A DNA stretch of 64,000 nt from Bacteroidales bacterium (GCA_003150235.1 QAMW01000023.1:1-64000); one strand, 5' to 3'. Counted from the stretch's first letter, positions 37,533 to 47,222 are shown. Made by a program: numbers and translations. The notes: a model not told the origin generated them from the sequence alone.

Positions 37533-40500
37533 GCCCTCTTGGATTTAGGTTTCTTGTTGTTCATAAGCCGCTCATATTCATCCTGAGCCTTCTTTATGCC
37601 GGCATCGCCCGTTACAGTGTTGACCGTCACAAATGGCTCGTCGAGACGCTCACGGAGTCCGTTTACAGCCTCCGATGACGAGACAAGCGCGGCAAGCACC
37701 AGCGCCGATGAATCACGGGCGGCGGCGCGGCTTATCACCGACCGTGACTGAATCTCCTGGGCGACATCCTCGGCACGGAGCGACCCGATGGTGTTGGTGC
37801 GCTGCACATAGTCGAGAGCCTCTATCATCGGGCGCGCCACAGGGGAGGCGAGCAGCCTTTGCGACGCCACCCATTCCCCGGCGTGAACGACACCGGCAGG
37901 CTCGTCGGCACGGCCCTTCCTGGTGAAACCGCCCTTGGAATAACCTTGCGCCTCGGAAGCCTGCTGCTGTTTCTTTATAGCCGCAATCTGTATTCCTCCG
38001 GCGGCAACCGCCATTGCTGCGGCGATAGGGGCGAGTATATATCCGATGACAGGCACCTGCGCCGCCGAGCCGAAAGCCGCGAGGGCATTCTGGGCGGTCT
38101 GAGCCACAGCCTGAATGACCTGCATGGCAAACATCTTGCGGTTAGCCTCGTTCTTTACCTTGGCAATCTCCGCCTCCTTCTTTTTCTCCAGCTGCGCGAC
38201 CCTGTAGGAGTTGCCCTGTGCAAGCTCGACCTCACGCTCATAACGCGATTCGATGCCCGCTGTCTGCACCTGCAGCTCAGCCTGCATCATGGTCGACAGT
38301 CCGGAGAACACCGATGCCATGCCCGATGTCATCGATGACAGAGAGCCGGTCAACACCTGACCGCCCTCCGATTTCAGCCATTGCGCGGCGTTCATGACAG
38401 CCTCCCTGTAGGAGTTCTCTGTCTCTGTCGCCGCAACCTGGTTATACTCCCGGCGCATGGCAAGCTCCGCGGCAAGGTAAGCCTCCTTGATGCGCGATAT
38501 TTCCGCCTCGTTGCCGGAGGCGGCTTCAAGCTCGCGGCGATACACCTCCTGCAGCAGCTCAAACTCGGCATCAAACTTATCTTTTTTCTCGCTATCCGAG
38601 TCACCGAAATATTTCTCCTTCACGGAGGCGATGCGCCGCTCGTAGTCGGTCTGTCCCGACTCATACGCCTTGCGGTGACGCTCCTGCGCCTTCAGGCGCG
38701 CCGCCTGGTAGGCTGTCTCGGCTTTCAGACGCTCGTCGGAACCCTCCTTTGTAAGGTCTACAAGCCGAAGAAGATGATTAAGCTCGGCGAGCTCGACTGC
38801 CTCGTCGTGGATACGCTGCTGCGCCTCCAGCTGCTCCGCGGTCATCGAGTCCGACTCCAGACGGTCGGCACGTTCCTGTGTCAGCCGGAGCATGATTCTC
38901 TGATGGCGGTCGTTCTCAACGGCAACGAGCCGGTCATTGCCGTTGACCGTCTGCCTGTTGACCGCCTCCCAATACTGCGACTCGGTTTCCAGACGCTCCG
39001 CAGCTGAAAGGTCCTGACGCTCCAGTATCTTAGAGAAATACCCCACGGCAATCTCATCCATCCTCCCGGTGTACTCGCGGTGGTCGGTCTCCCCCTTGCT
39101 ATAGGCAATCTTTGTCTCTGCCTCCATGCGGTCACGCCAAGCCTTCTCCTCGGCAAATCGGTCTTCTCTCTCATCTGGCTGAGGGGTTGGATTTACTATC
39201 GGGTCAATCGGGTCTGAGGAAGGGCGTGATGTCCCGTTAACGACATCGTTAGCGACTGATGTGCCAAGCAACTCACGCTCCTTTCTTAGCTGTACAAGCT
39301 TCTGATCGGCATCAGCCCTGACCTGTTCGATATAACGACGTGTGTTTATAAATTCAGGGTGACCGGGAGAATTTATGTACGATTCCTTTCCTTCATCACC
39401 CATCGGGTAGAACATGCGTTCACTCTCCGGTATTGTCACATCGCCGAGAGCCGCCGAGACTTTACGGTCTCGTTCTCGCTCTATTTGGAGAAGATCTTTT
39501 TCCGTTTGAGCGAGCAACTCTTTTCGGGCTTCTGCCTGTGCGCTGCGCACAATACTTTGTCGCAGCTGTTCGTATGCATCTGCGGCATTACCCGCAAGAA
39601 TTGCCTCCTGTGACAGATTCTTGAAATATTCGGGATACTGTTGCTGCAGACGGGTGACGGCATTAAGCCGTTGATCGAGAGCAAGACTTTGGTCCTGCGT
39701 CGCCCTGTACAGAGCTTCAAGGGTTTTAAGTTCAACCGCACAATTAGCCTCTGCTTCCCGCTCTGCATCCGCAATCTTTTTTTGAGCCCTGGCGAGACGC
39801 TCCGTCTCAGAGGTCGCTTTTGCCGATTTTACAGCAAATGTAATCAGGAACCCGACGGCTGCAGTTATGGCGGCAATGAGCAAGCCGAAAGAGTCAGCCT
39901 TTAAAGACCTGGCGAAAGCATTCCATATAAGGTGAGCCTTTCGTATGTTTCCTGAGAAAAGAGCAACCGTGGCGGCTCCAAGTTTCACAGCCGCACTCCA
40001 CAAGAACATCGCGGTCTTACCGGCAACACATAAGGCAGTCCACAGTTTTTGCTTGATGATAGCTATATTCACTATTACCAAATAAGCTGCAACAGCGGCT
40101 GACAATGAGAGAATCGCACCTTTATGCTCTATGATAAAACGTACAAGAGTCACGAGTGCACGTACAACGGCTGACGACGACGATACAAGATGAGACATCA
40201 GAGGCGAGAGACGTTCCCCGAGTTCAACACGCAAATCGTTGATTGACTTTTTCGCTTTCTCGATTGAGGCTTGTACGGTGTTGTTTTGAACATTAAACTC
40301 ATTCGTCACCGAAACGCCCTCAGAAAAAGCCTTGTTAGCCTCTATTTGCTGAGCCTTCACATCCTCAATATGTGTGGCGAGTGTCGAGAGTGCGGCGATT
40401 GCACGTGCACCGTTTTCTCCCATATCCTTGAACATAGGCGAGAGGGTGTCCATGCCTCCGGCATTATGTAGGGTTTCAAGGAATAGTATAAGGGCTTCAT

Positions 40501-41614
40501 TGACATCGTTTTTCAGCAAATCGCTGAATTTCCTTACATCAAGACCCGCGACCTGTGCATATTTTGCAGGGTCTTGCATCATGCGGACAATAACCTGAGA
40601 AAGGGCGGTGGCAGAAGCCTCGACCGCCTGACCATTGGCATCAAGCACCGCACCGAAGGACATAATCTGAGGGATAGTCATTTTCGCCTGCGCACCTACT
40701 CCACCCATCCTGGATGCAAACTGGGCGAGATATGGCGCAGATGCCGAGCAGTTCTGCGACAGTTCATTGATGACCGAGCCTACTTTCAGAAGTGACCTCT
40801 CAGTGCCATAACGCTTTTCATCGCCGAAAACCCCTGTCAATTTGGACAATGTAAGTGTCGCCCCATCGCCAAGGTCATCGAGCGCGACATTGATTTGGTC
40901 GGCGGCACGAACAAATCCAAGCACATCCTCCTTAGAAGTCTTGCCCAGACGACCTGCCTCCTGCGCGAGCTGGTTAAGCCCTTCGCGGGATGTGCGAGTG
41001 TCCATCAGCTTAAACTCCTCGTTAAGGTCAGCGACCTGTTCGGCGGTCATGCCGGTAAATTTGCGGACATTAGCCATTTCCTGATCCATCGCGGCGAAAG
41101 CGTCGACAGAACCACGCATGACATCAAATAATCCACTACCCCATTGATGAAGGAGATCCAATGCCGGCCATGCGCCCATAGACCAATCCATGAACCGAGA
41201 CCATAAGGATTCTTGTTGGGAAACCTCTTCCCTGACTTCAGACAATCGCGACTTCAGTTCTTTGATTTTCTCAACGTGTGAGTTCCATACCTCCGTGCCG
41301 GGAGTCATATCTTTCAGCTGCCTGTTAAGGGTTCGAAGAGCCTTTTCAAGTTCCCGTGGCGTTGCCTTATCGAGATTAGTGAGCGCACGGTTAACACCCT
41401 CGGTAGAAGATTTAAGCTCATCAAGTTGTTTACGGTACACACTGAGTTGCTTTCTCTGTTTCTCTATGGACTTAGGGTCTGCACCGGCGGCGTTCATGTC
41501 GGAGATTGCCTTCTCGGTGTCCTTGATTTTGGACTCCAGTTCTGTCATCATCTTTTTAGCCTGAGCGCCATTGACATTCAGGGTAACGGTAGCGGTATCT
41601 TTAATTCCACTCAT
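37529..41614 (-). CDS. phage tail tape measure protein
   Basis: 1361 residues, the longest gene here. Residues 1-130 are coiled coil (KIKDTEKAISDMNAAG, KIKELKSRLSEVREEVSQQE); about 170-420 is the TP901-type core (AFAAMDQEMANVRKFTGMTA, LNQLAQEAGRLGKTSKEDVL); hydrophobic helices occur at about 490-600; long coiled coils follow to 1150; and the C terminus has GGFTRKGRADEPAGVVHAGE, a motif common in tape measure C termini. It sets tail length and is ejected with the DNA. Expected tail length would be roughly 200 nm by the usual 1.5 angstrom per residue rule. Confidence 0.92.
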   Translation of the reverse strand: MSGIKDTATVTLNVNGAQAKKMMTELESKIKDTEKAISDMNAAGADPKSIEKQRKQLSVYRKQLDELKSSTEGVNRALTNLDKATPRELEKALRTLNRQLKDMTPGTEVWNSHVEKIKELKSRLSEVREEVSQQESLWSRFMDWSMGAWPALDLLHQWGSGLFDVMRGSVDAFAAMDQEMANVRKFTGMTAEQVADLNEEFKLMDTRTSREGLNQLAQEAGRLGKTSKEDVLGFVRAADQINVALDDLGDGATLTLSKLTGVFGDEKRYGTERSLLKVGSVINELSQNCSASAPYLAQFASRMGGVGAQAKMTIPQIMSFGAVLDANGQAVEASATALSQVIVRMMQDPAKYAQVAGLDVRKFSDLLKNDVNEALILFLETLHNAGGMDTLSPMFKDMGENGARAIAALSTLATHIEDVKAQQIEANKAFSEGVSVTNEFNVQNNTVQASIEKAKKSINDLRVELGERLSPLMSHLVSSSSAVVRALVTLVRFIIEHKGAILSLSAAVAAYLVIVNIAIIKQKLWTALCVAGKTAMFLWSAAVKLGAATVALFSGNIRKAHLIWNAFARSLKADSFGLLIAAITAAVGFLITFAVKSAKATSETERLARAQKKIADAEREAEANCAVELKTLEALYRATQDQSLALDQRLNAVTRLQQQYPEYFKNLSQEAILAGNAADAYEQLRQSIVRSAQAEARKELLAQTEKDLLQIERERDRKVSAALGDVTIPESERMFYPMGDEGKESYINSPGHPEFINTRRYIEQVRADADQKLVQLRKERELLGTSVANDVVNGTSRPSSDPIDPIVNPTPQPDEREDRFAEEKAWRDRMEAETKIAYSKGETDHREYTGRMDEIAVGYFSKILERQDLSAAERLETESQYWEAVNRQTVNGNDRLVAVENDRHQRIMLRLTQERADRLESDSMTAEQLEAQQRIHDEAVELAELNHLLRLVDLTKEGSDERLKAETAYQAARLKAQERHRKAYESGQTDYERRIASVKEKYFGDSDSEKKDKFDAEFELLQEVYRRELEAASGNEAEISRIKEAYLAAELAMRREYNQVAATETENSYREAVMNAAQWLKSEGGQVLTGSLSSMTSGMASVFSGLSTMMQAELQVQTAGIESRYEREVELAQGNSYRVAQLEKKKEAEIAKVKNEANRKMFAMQVIQAVAQTAQNALAAFGSAAQVPVIGYILAPIAAAMAVAAGGIQIAAIKKQQQASEAQGYSKGGFTRKGRADEPAGVVHAGEWVASQRLLASPVARPMIEALDYVQRTNTIGSLRAEDVAQEIQSRSVISRAAARDSSALVLAALVSSSEAVNGLRERLDEPFVTVNTVTGDAGIKKAQDEYERLMNNKKPKSKRA

Positions 41615-41674
41615 ATAATTCGGAGAGATTGATTTAGAGTAAAATTATAGATTGCGTCCGAAGCAATAAAAGAC

Positions 41675-41706
41675 AAGACGCCCCGCCTTTGTTGGCGGGG
41701 CGTCTT
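41675..41706 (-). terminator. hairpin upstream of the tape measure gene
   Basis: Perfect 13-bp stem AAGACGCCCCGCC / GGCGGGGCGTCTT with a 6-nt loop, followed on the minus strand by TTGTCTTTTATT. The late transcript must pass it to reach the tape measure gene, or a new promoter starts here. Confidence 0.8.
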
Positions 41707-41715
41707 TATAAGTTT

Positions 41716-41895
41716 TCATTTTTGACAGTATTTTCTACGCATTAGCCGTTTGCCTGGACCCGTAGGATTAAAGCGAAACATAAGTTTATGCCTCCATCGA
41801 CGCTGATTCGGTTTAGGCTTCGGGAGATATTTGTCCGGGATGAATAATCCCACGACAAGAACAATGACGGGTATTAACAATATATATTCAAGCAT
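41716..41895 (-). CDS. small single-pass membrane protein
   Basis: 59 residues from the ATG at 41895: MLEYILLIPVIVLVVGLFIP is a membrane helix, then a basic tail (PKPKPNQRRWRHKLMFRFNP). The frame opens further upstream but the extension is unconvincing. It sits where tail assembly chaperones usually are, but does not look like one. Function unknown. Confidence 0.5.
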   Translation of the reverse strand: MLEYILLIPVIVLVVGLFIPDKYLPKPKPNQRRWRHKLMFRFNPTGPGKRLMRRKYCQK

Positions 41896-42114
41896 ATCAA
41901 TTAGCCGGTCGTTAAATTTATCATTTTCACGAATATACAAAATTTGCGGGAATTTACAAAATTTACGCACAACAAATTTCAAAAAATTCGGCAGCATGTA
42001 AAAAGCTGTAAATCAAGGCAAGTTTCTTATCCAGACAGGGCTGGTTTTTATGATTTTCCACAAAATTCCGGAGGTTAGATTTGGAAAACACTAAAATACA
42101 GCCGATTAAGGGAT

Positions 42115-42140
42115 TTAAAAGGGGGAAATTTCCCCTTTTT
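42115..42140. terminator. palindromic hairpin, AAAAGGGG/CCCCTTTT
   Basis: AAAAGGGG, 8-nt loop (GAAATTTC-like), CCCCTTTT. It marks the low-coordinate end of the GC-rich island. Confidence 0.5.
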
Positions 42141-42605
42141 CCGTCGGAAGACCCACCTGCCCCCCTAAGGCAGGCGATGCCCCGCCCTCTTTCGATGATG
42201 CGGAATATGCAGGGTGCGGCGCGGAGTCGGCATGATTCACGGGGATTGACGAGGCGCGGTAATGGCTCGTGGCGCGCGTAGTCATGCCCGTGGAGGCAGA
42301 GGTGTGTCGCAGGCGGGGGTGTGGTCGCGAAGCGGATGTGTGCACAGTGTGCCGGAGTGCCGTCGCCTGACCGCCGGTGAGCGGGAGCAACGCGACAAGG
42401 AAGCCGGGAAGCCTCTGCCGGAAGCTGAGAGTATCGATTGTGGAGGCTGTGGCTCACGGCGACCGTAGCATCGGCGGTGAAGCGTCGACACGCAGTCATC
42501 CGCATTGGCGAGACACGGCAGGGTCTACACACTCCCGCCAGCGATGTGACACCGTGTGCCGTGCGGGCATGGTTCGCAGTGCCGCGAGGGGTGAGGGGCG
42601 GGCAC
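42141..42605. other. GC-rich, gene-poor island with nested helices
   Basis: 465 bp bounded by two hairpins. Frames stay open on both strands because of composition, but their translations are Arg/Pro/Ala/Ser-rich without any phage-like feature. Helices: 42229-42235 with 42282-42288 around 42249-42253 with 42266-42270; GGCAGAGG 42295-42302 with CCTCTGCC 42412-42419 around CAGGCG/CGCCTG; CACGGCA 42514-42520 with TGCCGTG 42557-42563. It may be a structured phage RNA; which strand is transcribed is unknown, minus being co-directional with the late genes. Confidence 0.4.
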
Positions 42606-42608
42606 AAA

Positions 42609-42638
42609 GAAGGGGGATGCCGGTGGGCATCCCCCTTC
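42609..42638 (-). terminator. hairpin after the tail tube-like gene
   Basis: Perfect 13-bp stem GAAGGGGGATGCC / GGCATCCCCCTTC with loop GGTG, 26 bp beyond the stop codon of the preceding gene. The following T-run (TTTGTG) is weak. Confidence 0.65.
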
Positions 42639-42663
42639 GCGAGGAGAGAGGAGAAGTGTGCTG

Positions 42664-43281
42664 TCAGGAGAGAGTCCAGTCGGCATTGGAGGTGACATTG
42701 ACCGTGGCGGTAGCGGAAGCTGCTACCGCAAGAGTCGGAGCCTCCGTGTCAAGGGTCAGTGTCGGAGCGGCGGCAAGCTGCTTTATCTGTACCGTAACCT
42801 TTTTTTCCGCAGAGGCACTTGCAAAGGCGCCCCGGGAAAAAGACAACGTAATAGTCTTTGCCCTCGCTGTGGTATTGGCAGCCACACGCAACTTCACAGA
42901 GAAAGAGTACTCTGCCGTGGCTCCGGGGTCCCCCGAGATTGCAGTATCGAAAGTCGCAGCAACCCCGGCGACCATGAAATCGGAACAAAGGGTCCTCATG
43001 TTACAACCAATCATTGCAACATTGGACTTACCGGTTATCGTGATGGTGCCACCGGCTGCCGCGACATCCGCGACGGCATCGACGGTGAGGAACTCCGTCT
43101 TCGGCGACTGCTTCACGGTGACAGTCTTGGTGACGACCGGTGTCTGGGTGGTTTTCACCGTGAACGTGGCGGAACGCGACAGCCTGCCGGTATGGGCGGA
43201 GAGCGAGGTGATGGTAAGGGCGGCATTGTCAGCACCCGCTGACGGGCTGACCTTGAAAAAGCTTTTAGTGATTTCAGCCAT
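42664..43281 (-). CDS. probable tail tube protein with Ig-like C terminus
   Basis: 205 residues from the ATG at 43281 (MAEITKSFFKVSPSAGADNA). Thr/Ala/Val-rich and beta-strand-rich throughout (TFTVKTTQTPVVTKTVTVKQ). The last part (TLAVAASATATVNVTSNADW, then TLS) resembles the start of a BACON or Ig-like fold and stops there, so the fold would be incomplete. Position two genes before the tape measure gene favours the major tail tube protein. Confidence 0.55.
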   Translation of the reverse strand: MAEITKSFFKVSPSAGADNAALTITSLSAHTGRLSRSATFTVKTTQTPVVTKTVTVKQSPKTEFLTVDAVADVAAAGGTITITGKSNVAMIGCNMRTLCSDFMVAGVAATFDTAISGDPGATAEYSFSVKLRVAANTTARAKTITLSFSRGAFASASAEKKVTVQIKQLAAAPTLTLDTEAPTLAVAASATATVNVTSNADWTLS

Positions 43282-43304
43282 GAGAGATTGGATTTTTGGG
43301 GTTA

Positions 43305-43508
43305 TTACTGTATCACCCATGTCATAGGTGACTCGATGTTTACTACAGCCGACGCACCCTCAGGCTGCCCCAGCGTCACCGTAAGCGGCGACACCTTCAG
43401 CGGTCGGTGCCACACGACATTACCGGGGTCACGGAATGTCACGCGCACGACCTCCTTATGGGCGAAACGTATCTCATGAGGGTGTCTGAGGTCTATTCTT
43501 AGTGCCAT
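43305..43508 (-). CDS. small phage structural-region protein
   Basis: 67 residues: MALRIDLRHPHEIRFAHKEV start. Not recognised. It is beta-rich, with no signal or membrane helix. It lies 23 bp before the tail tube-like gene. Confidence 0.6.
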   Translation of the reverse strand: MALRIDLRHPHEIRFAHKEVVRVTFRDPGNVVWHRPLKVSPLTVTLGQPEGASAVVNIESPMTWVIQ

Positions 43509-43543
43509 GTCTACAGGTAAGTTTACTATCAGTCATTTATATG

Positions 43544-44575
43544 TCATGCGGTCGTGATGTCGAGCGTCTGTGTATCGTCATCATAGGAGAGCCTCACAAG
43601 CTGCCCGAGCGATTCGAGCGACTTGCGGTAGGTGGAGCCGAGCACATGGAAATTCTTGACGCGGTACACCGTGGAGCCGAGGATAAAACGTGTAGCCCCG
43701 TCATATCCGTGGCCGGCGAGCCACGACGGCGCGGCATATACCCGGCGCGCCGTGAGGTCTGTGCCTGGCACCGGCACCGTCGCCTCGACAACAAACAGTG
43801 ACTTCCCGGTGACGGAGGCATCGCTGCCAGTCGCATGAGGGAGGGCGAGTACATTTACCGCCGTGGCGGTGTCAGGCACCTCAAGGTCGGCGACATCCGG
43901 AGTCTCCGACAGCACGGCGGCTATCGGCAGGACAGCGCCGACGGGCCAGTTCCCGAGGCGCGTGTCAGCAGCCTGCAGGTCGGGGAGCTTGATGTCGGCG
44001 ATGGAGACGACCTTGGCTATAAGGGAGTCAAGTGCCTCGGGATGATGCATCTCCCACTCTGACCACGCCAACGGCTGCGAGCCGACAGCCGAAGGCGTCG
44101 CGGCGATGTTGAAGCGTCGCCGGTAGGTATAGTAATGTCCGGCGTCCGGGGTCTCTGAAATCACGCCGTCGACAAGTCGGTGGGAGGTCGACAGCACCTG
44201 CGTTATCACACGGCAGCCGGCATCCGACACCATGTCGAGGATACCCATCGGCACCCTCTTGACGGTGACGACATACCTGGTGCACGTAGAGTCGCGGGCG
44301 ACCGCATTGGCGCGCTCGTAGTCCTGTATGCCGAAGTCTATGGCGGAGAGGTCGACGGTACGCTGGTTCTTGGGCAGGTTCTTCTCGAGAGCCGTCACAT
44401 CTCCGGAGAGTGCCGACAGCCGCGAGTCGAGATTGCCGTGGTCGCTGTCGTCGGCATCAAGCATCTGGCGCAGTATTTCCCCGAGACGGTAAGGTGTGAT
44501 CGCGTCGCGTTCCATCTCGGCGCGCAAAGCCATGACGAGTTCTCTTATCCTGGCATAATCGGTGAGCGTTTGCAT
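43544..44575 (-). CDS. phage structural protein, possibly tail-associated
   Basis: 343 residues from the ATG at 44575 (MQTLTDYARIRELVMALRAE); an in-frame start at 44620 precedes it. Residues ~20-75 are helical with a coiled-coil-like segment (LDSRLSALSGDVTALEKNLP); the rest is beta-rich (GRWVLDT-like repeats absent). It resembles a fibre or appendage protein by layout only. Flanked by the gp10-like and tail tube-like genes. Confidence 0.5.
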   Translation of the reverse strand: MQTLTDYARIRELVMALRAEMERDAITPYRLGEILRQMLDADDSDHGNLDSRLSALSGDVTALEKNLPKNQRTVDLSAIDFGIQDYERANAVARDSTCTRYVVTVKRVPMGILDMVSDAGCRVITQVLSTSHRLVDGVISETPDAGHYYTYRRRFNIAATPSAVGSQPLAWSEWEMHHPEALDSLIAKVVSIADIKLPDLQAADTRLGNWPVGAVLPIAAVLSETPDVADLEVPDTATAVNVLALPHATGSDASVTGKSLFVVEATVPVPGTDLTARRVYAAPSWLAGHGYDGATRFILGSTVYRVKNFHVLGSTYRKSLESLGQLVRLSYDDDTQTLDITTA

Positions 44576-44647
44576 AATGCAGTTATTTAAGCGGGTTTGA
44601 TATGCGAATTTAGGAGCCATGGCGACGCCCGCAAAAGACAGAAGGGC

Positions 44648-45067
44648 TCAATTCCGGGCAGCGGCGCGCGGGTCAAAACCGGCAAACATGGAGATGAACT
44701 CCCTCCCCAGCGACTCGGCGAGGAAGTCACGGAGATTCATCACCGAGGAATAGTACTTCATCGAGAACCACCGGCGCGCCTCCCTTCTGCGCTCGTGCCC
44801 GAGGTCGCCCCCGTTGCCGCGCGGCGTGTCACGTCCCGACCCCGTGTCCTGCCAGATGCCGTATTCAAGAAACGACTCCGACAGGGTGATGTCGAGTACA
44901 CGGTCATCCGTGTCGGTCTGCACCACTGTCACGGAGTTATAGAGAGCCGATGTGTCGATGACCTTCAGCTTGAAGATACGCTCCTGCCAGATGTCGACCA
45001 TGGTCTTGTTCCATGCCTCGACAAACTGCCGGCGTTTCTCTACAGACTTATCGGCGGCGTTATCCAT
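44648..45067 (-). CDS. HK97 gp10-like head-tail or neck protein
   Basis: 139 residues. DTSALYNSVTVVQTDTDDRV and FLEYGIWQDTGSGRDTPRGN recall the tail-completion family of HK97 gp10 (SGxLRxSI...YAxxVExGT pattern). The C-terminal helix has NLRDFLAESLGREFISMFAG. It overlaps the preceding gene by 28 bp. Confidence 0.6.
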   Translation of the reverse strand: MDNAADKSVEKRRQFVEAWNKTMVDIWQERIFKLKVIDTSALYNSVTVVQTDTDDRVLDITLSESFLEYGIWQDTGSGRDTPRGNGGDLGHERRREARRWFSMKYYSSVMNLRDFLAESLGREFISMFAGFDPRAAARN

Positions 45068-45540
45068 TCTTCAGGGTTGTAACGGAGGTCGGTGTAAGTG
45101 TTTACCGCAACCTGGAACACGGCGCATGCAGCCCCGTTGAAAAAATACCGGTCAATCTCCTTGAACGTGATGCGCTGGTCGATATAGATGCAGTGTTCCT
45201 CGAGCTGCGCTTTCTCCTGGACCAGCACCGACATGAACTGCCGGAACAGCTCGCGCATGTCATCCATCGCCGCGTCACGCGCCCGGAGGTCGTCGAGACG
45301 GTGGCGGCGCGCCATGAACACGGTCTTCACCCTGCGTGTGTGAGGTGAGTTGTCAAGGGAGGTCGACCCTTCCGAGGTATCACACACGGCGACAATCGAC
45401 CTTGACGAGAGCGCCGATGACAGCGCGTCGTGGAATCCCTGCAGGGAGGTCACGCGGTGAAACACATAGCCTTCATTGACAGCATGGCGGTTGGAGGCGG
45501 TGAGACGGCTGAAAAACGCCGTTGCATCCCAGTTTATCAT
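45040..45540 (-). CDS. phage protein, neck region
   Basis: 166 residues: MINWDATAFFSRLTASNRHA start. Not recognised. The helical middle (LDDLRARDAAMDDMRELFRQ) is followed by a beta-rich end. Position between the 271-residue protein and the gp10-like protein suggests a head-closure or tail-terminator role; inference only. Confidence 0.55.
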   Translation of the reverse strand: MINWDATAFFSRLTASNRHAVNEGYVFHRVTSLQGFHDALSSALSSRSIVAVCDTSEGSTSLDNSPHTRRVKTVFMARRHRLDDLRARDAAMDDMRELFRQFMSVLVQEKAQLEEHCIYIDQRITFKEIDRYFFNGAACAVFQVAVNTYTDLRYNPEEWITPPISL

Positions 45541-45548
45541 ATCGGGTG

Positions 45549-46364
45549 TCAGTTTTTAGGAAATTTCCGGTTGATTTCTTCGTAGTCGCGGGCAAGCGCG
45601 TCAAGTTCGGTAAGTGCGCGCCACACGGGCATAGCGTTCACCTGCTCCTCCTTGGTGATGTCACCTTTGGTCAGGGCGCGGATCTGCGAGTCGTTGGCTC
45701 GGCGCATGGTGTTATAGTCGGCAGTCGGCGGCTCTCCGGCGGCAGGCTTGAAAAAGTCCGGGAACAGCGTCGTGAAAAGAGCCTTGACACCCGCCCACCA
45801 GTAAAACACCGACAGTGTCTCGGCGGCATCGGGCTGCAATCCCTCCCTGCTGTAAAGCACTTCCGCCATCTGGCGAAGCAGTCCGGCATCACGGGTCACG
45901 CAGTACCCCTGCCAGAGGTTTTCACAAAAAAGCCATTGGCTGAAGGTGAATCCCTCCGCAAGGTCAGCCACGACCGCCCTTGCGTCGCCGATGACATCGA
46001 GCCGGACAGGGGTCTCCGGCGGCTGTCTTATCCATGACAGGTGTGCCGAGGCGGCGGCAAGTGTCCCGGCATCGATATAAAACTCGTCAGGGAGGTCGGT
46101 GACCGACGAGTCACAGGGCACCGTCCGCCCCCTTTTGCGCTTCACGGGGTTGATTCGCTTGAATATCGCCCCGTCGTCATACAGGGTGACCACGTGCAGG
46201 GAGTTCCACCGCAGGAGGCAGGTGGTCTCGACCATGGCAACAGTCACGTCCGGCTCACTGTCGGCGGCGGCAGCCTTGTCAGCGAGTTCCTGAAGCAGGA
46301 AACGCAGCTGATCCTGCGTGAGTTCCTGCCACGAGCGCGGGGCAATAAGGTTTAGTCGGTACAT
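45549..46364 (-). CDS. phage protein of unknown function
   Basis: 271 residues: MYRLNLIAPRSWQELTQDQL start. Mostly helical (LTQDQLRFLLQELADKAAAA). It has WLFCENLWQGYCV and FYWWAGVKALFTTLFPDFF, so it is aromatic-rich in the middle. No motif recognised. Family members with this layout occur in Bacteroidetes prophages next to portal genes, to my recollection. Confidence 0.55.
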   Translation of the reverse strand: MYRLNLIAPRSWQELTQDQLRFLLQELADKAAAADSEPDVTVAMVETTCLLRWNSLHVVTLYDDGAIFKRINPVKRKRGRTVPCDSSVTDLPDEFYIDAGTLAAASAHLSWIRQPPETPVRLDVIGDARAVVADLAEGFTFSQWLFCENLWQGYCVTRDAGLLRQMAEVLYSREGLQPDAAETLSVFYWWAGVKALFTTLFPDFFKPAAGEPPTADYNTMRRANDSQIRALTKGDITKEEQVNAMPVWRALTELDALARDYEEINRKFPKN

Positions 46365-46382
46365 GGGTCAGTGTCTTGTAAG

Positions 46383-47222
46383 TTAGAAATAAAATGCGCC
46401 CTTGATGTCGTTACTGAAGGGCTTGCGGTCAATCGCCTCCTTCATCTCCTCGCGCCACATCCCGTCAATCTCCGGATGGTAGCGCATGGCATGGAATATC
46501 GGCTGCACAACGCGCCAGAGGTTGAAATACGGGGTGAACGGCAAAGTCCGGCACTCTATGAAGCGAGCCTCGGCGAGACGGATCGCCGCCACTACCTCAT
46601 GGGAAGCCGGCAACGTGCCGTCATTGTAGCTGTCGCGGAGGAAGGCGGTCGTATGGGTGCCAAGAAACTTTTCCGAGAGGATATCCTCAAACGCCATTGC
46701 CGCGTCACGGTAATGCGCATAGTCCTGCAGTATGTCCGTGCGCTCCTTTGACAACGGTAGCCTGGCGATGTCGTCAAGCGAGGAGAAGAACGTGGCGCAG
46801 AAATATCGTCCCTGCGGGGAGTCGCGCCACTCCTTCGACTTGCGGCACTCCGCGACCAGCACCCTCAGTGATGCCTCGCAGCTGTCGCGCAGTGAACCGA
46901 TGAGTCTTTCGACACGCTCCTTCGACGCCGGGGCGATGGATGTCGTGTTCACGATGCCGAAGCCGGTGGGGCTCATCACAAGGTCAAGCGACGGCACGGC
47001 GCAGGAGAAAGCCCTGTTAACGATAATCCTGACGGAGAGGTCGACCAGTGAGGGGGAAAGGAAATCCCCATCGCCGGTCACATTAGCCGACAGCCACTCC
47101 TCGGCGGCGGTGATAAACGGCAGCAGCTTGTCATGGAGCCTCGTCTCGTCGTCGACCTCCGCGATGACATTCGGGATAAGACGGCGCACCGTCTTGTTGT
47201 CTATAAGTTCTGATAGTCGCAT
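46383..47222 (-). CDS. phage protein, possibly DUF6712-like
   Basis: 279 residues: MRLSELIDNKTVRRLIPNVI start. Helical; FTPYFNLWRVVQPIFHAMRY near the C terminus. It resembles the DUF6712-type proteins of Bacteroidetes phages, at low certainty. It lies between the portal protein and the 271-residue protein. Confidence 0.5.
   Translation of the reverse strand: MRLSELIDNKTVRRLIPNVIAEVDDETRLHDKLLPFITAAEEWLSANVTGDGDFLSPSLVDLSVRIIVNRAFSCAVPSLDLVMSPTGFGIVNTTSIAPASKERVERLIGSLRDSCEASLRVLVAECRKSKEWRDSPQGRYFCATFFSSLDDIARLPLSKERTDILQDYAHYRDAAMAFEDILSEKFLGTHTTAFLRDSYNDGTLPASHEVVAAIRLAEARFIECRTLPFTPYFNLWRVVQPIFHAMRYHPEIDGMWREEMKEAIDRKPFSNDIKGAFYF

Noticed and set aside
41963..42607. 214-residue frame on the minus strand in the GC-rich island
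   Set aside because: Arg/His/Pro/Cys-rich composition and crossing of a hairpin suggest a compositional open frame, although a short coding stretch cannot be excluded.
42377..43327. 316-residue frame on the plus strand
   Set aside because: Lies antisense to the tail tube-like gene and the GC-rich island; no similarity to phage proteins and no promoter.
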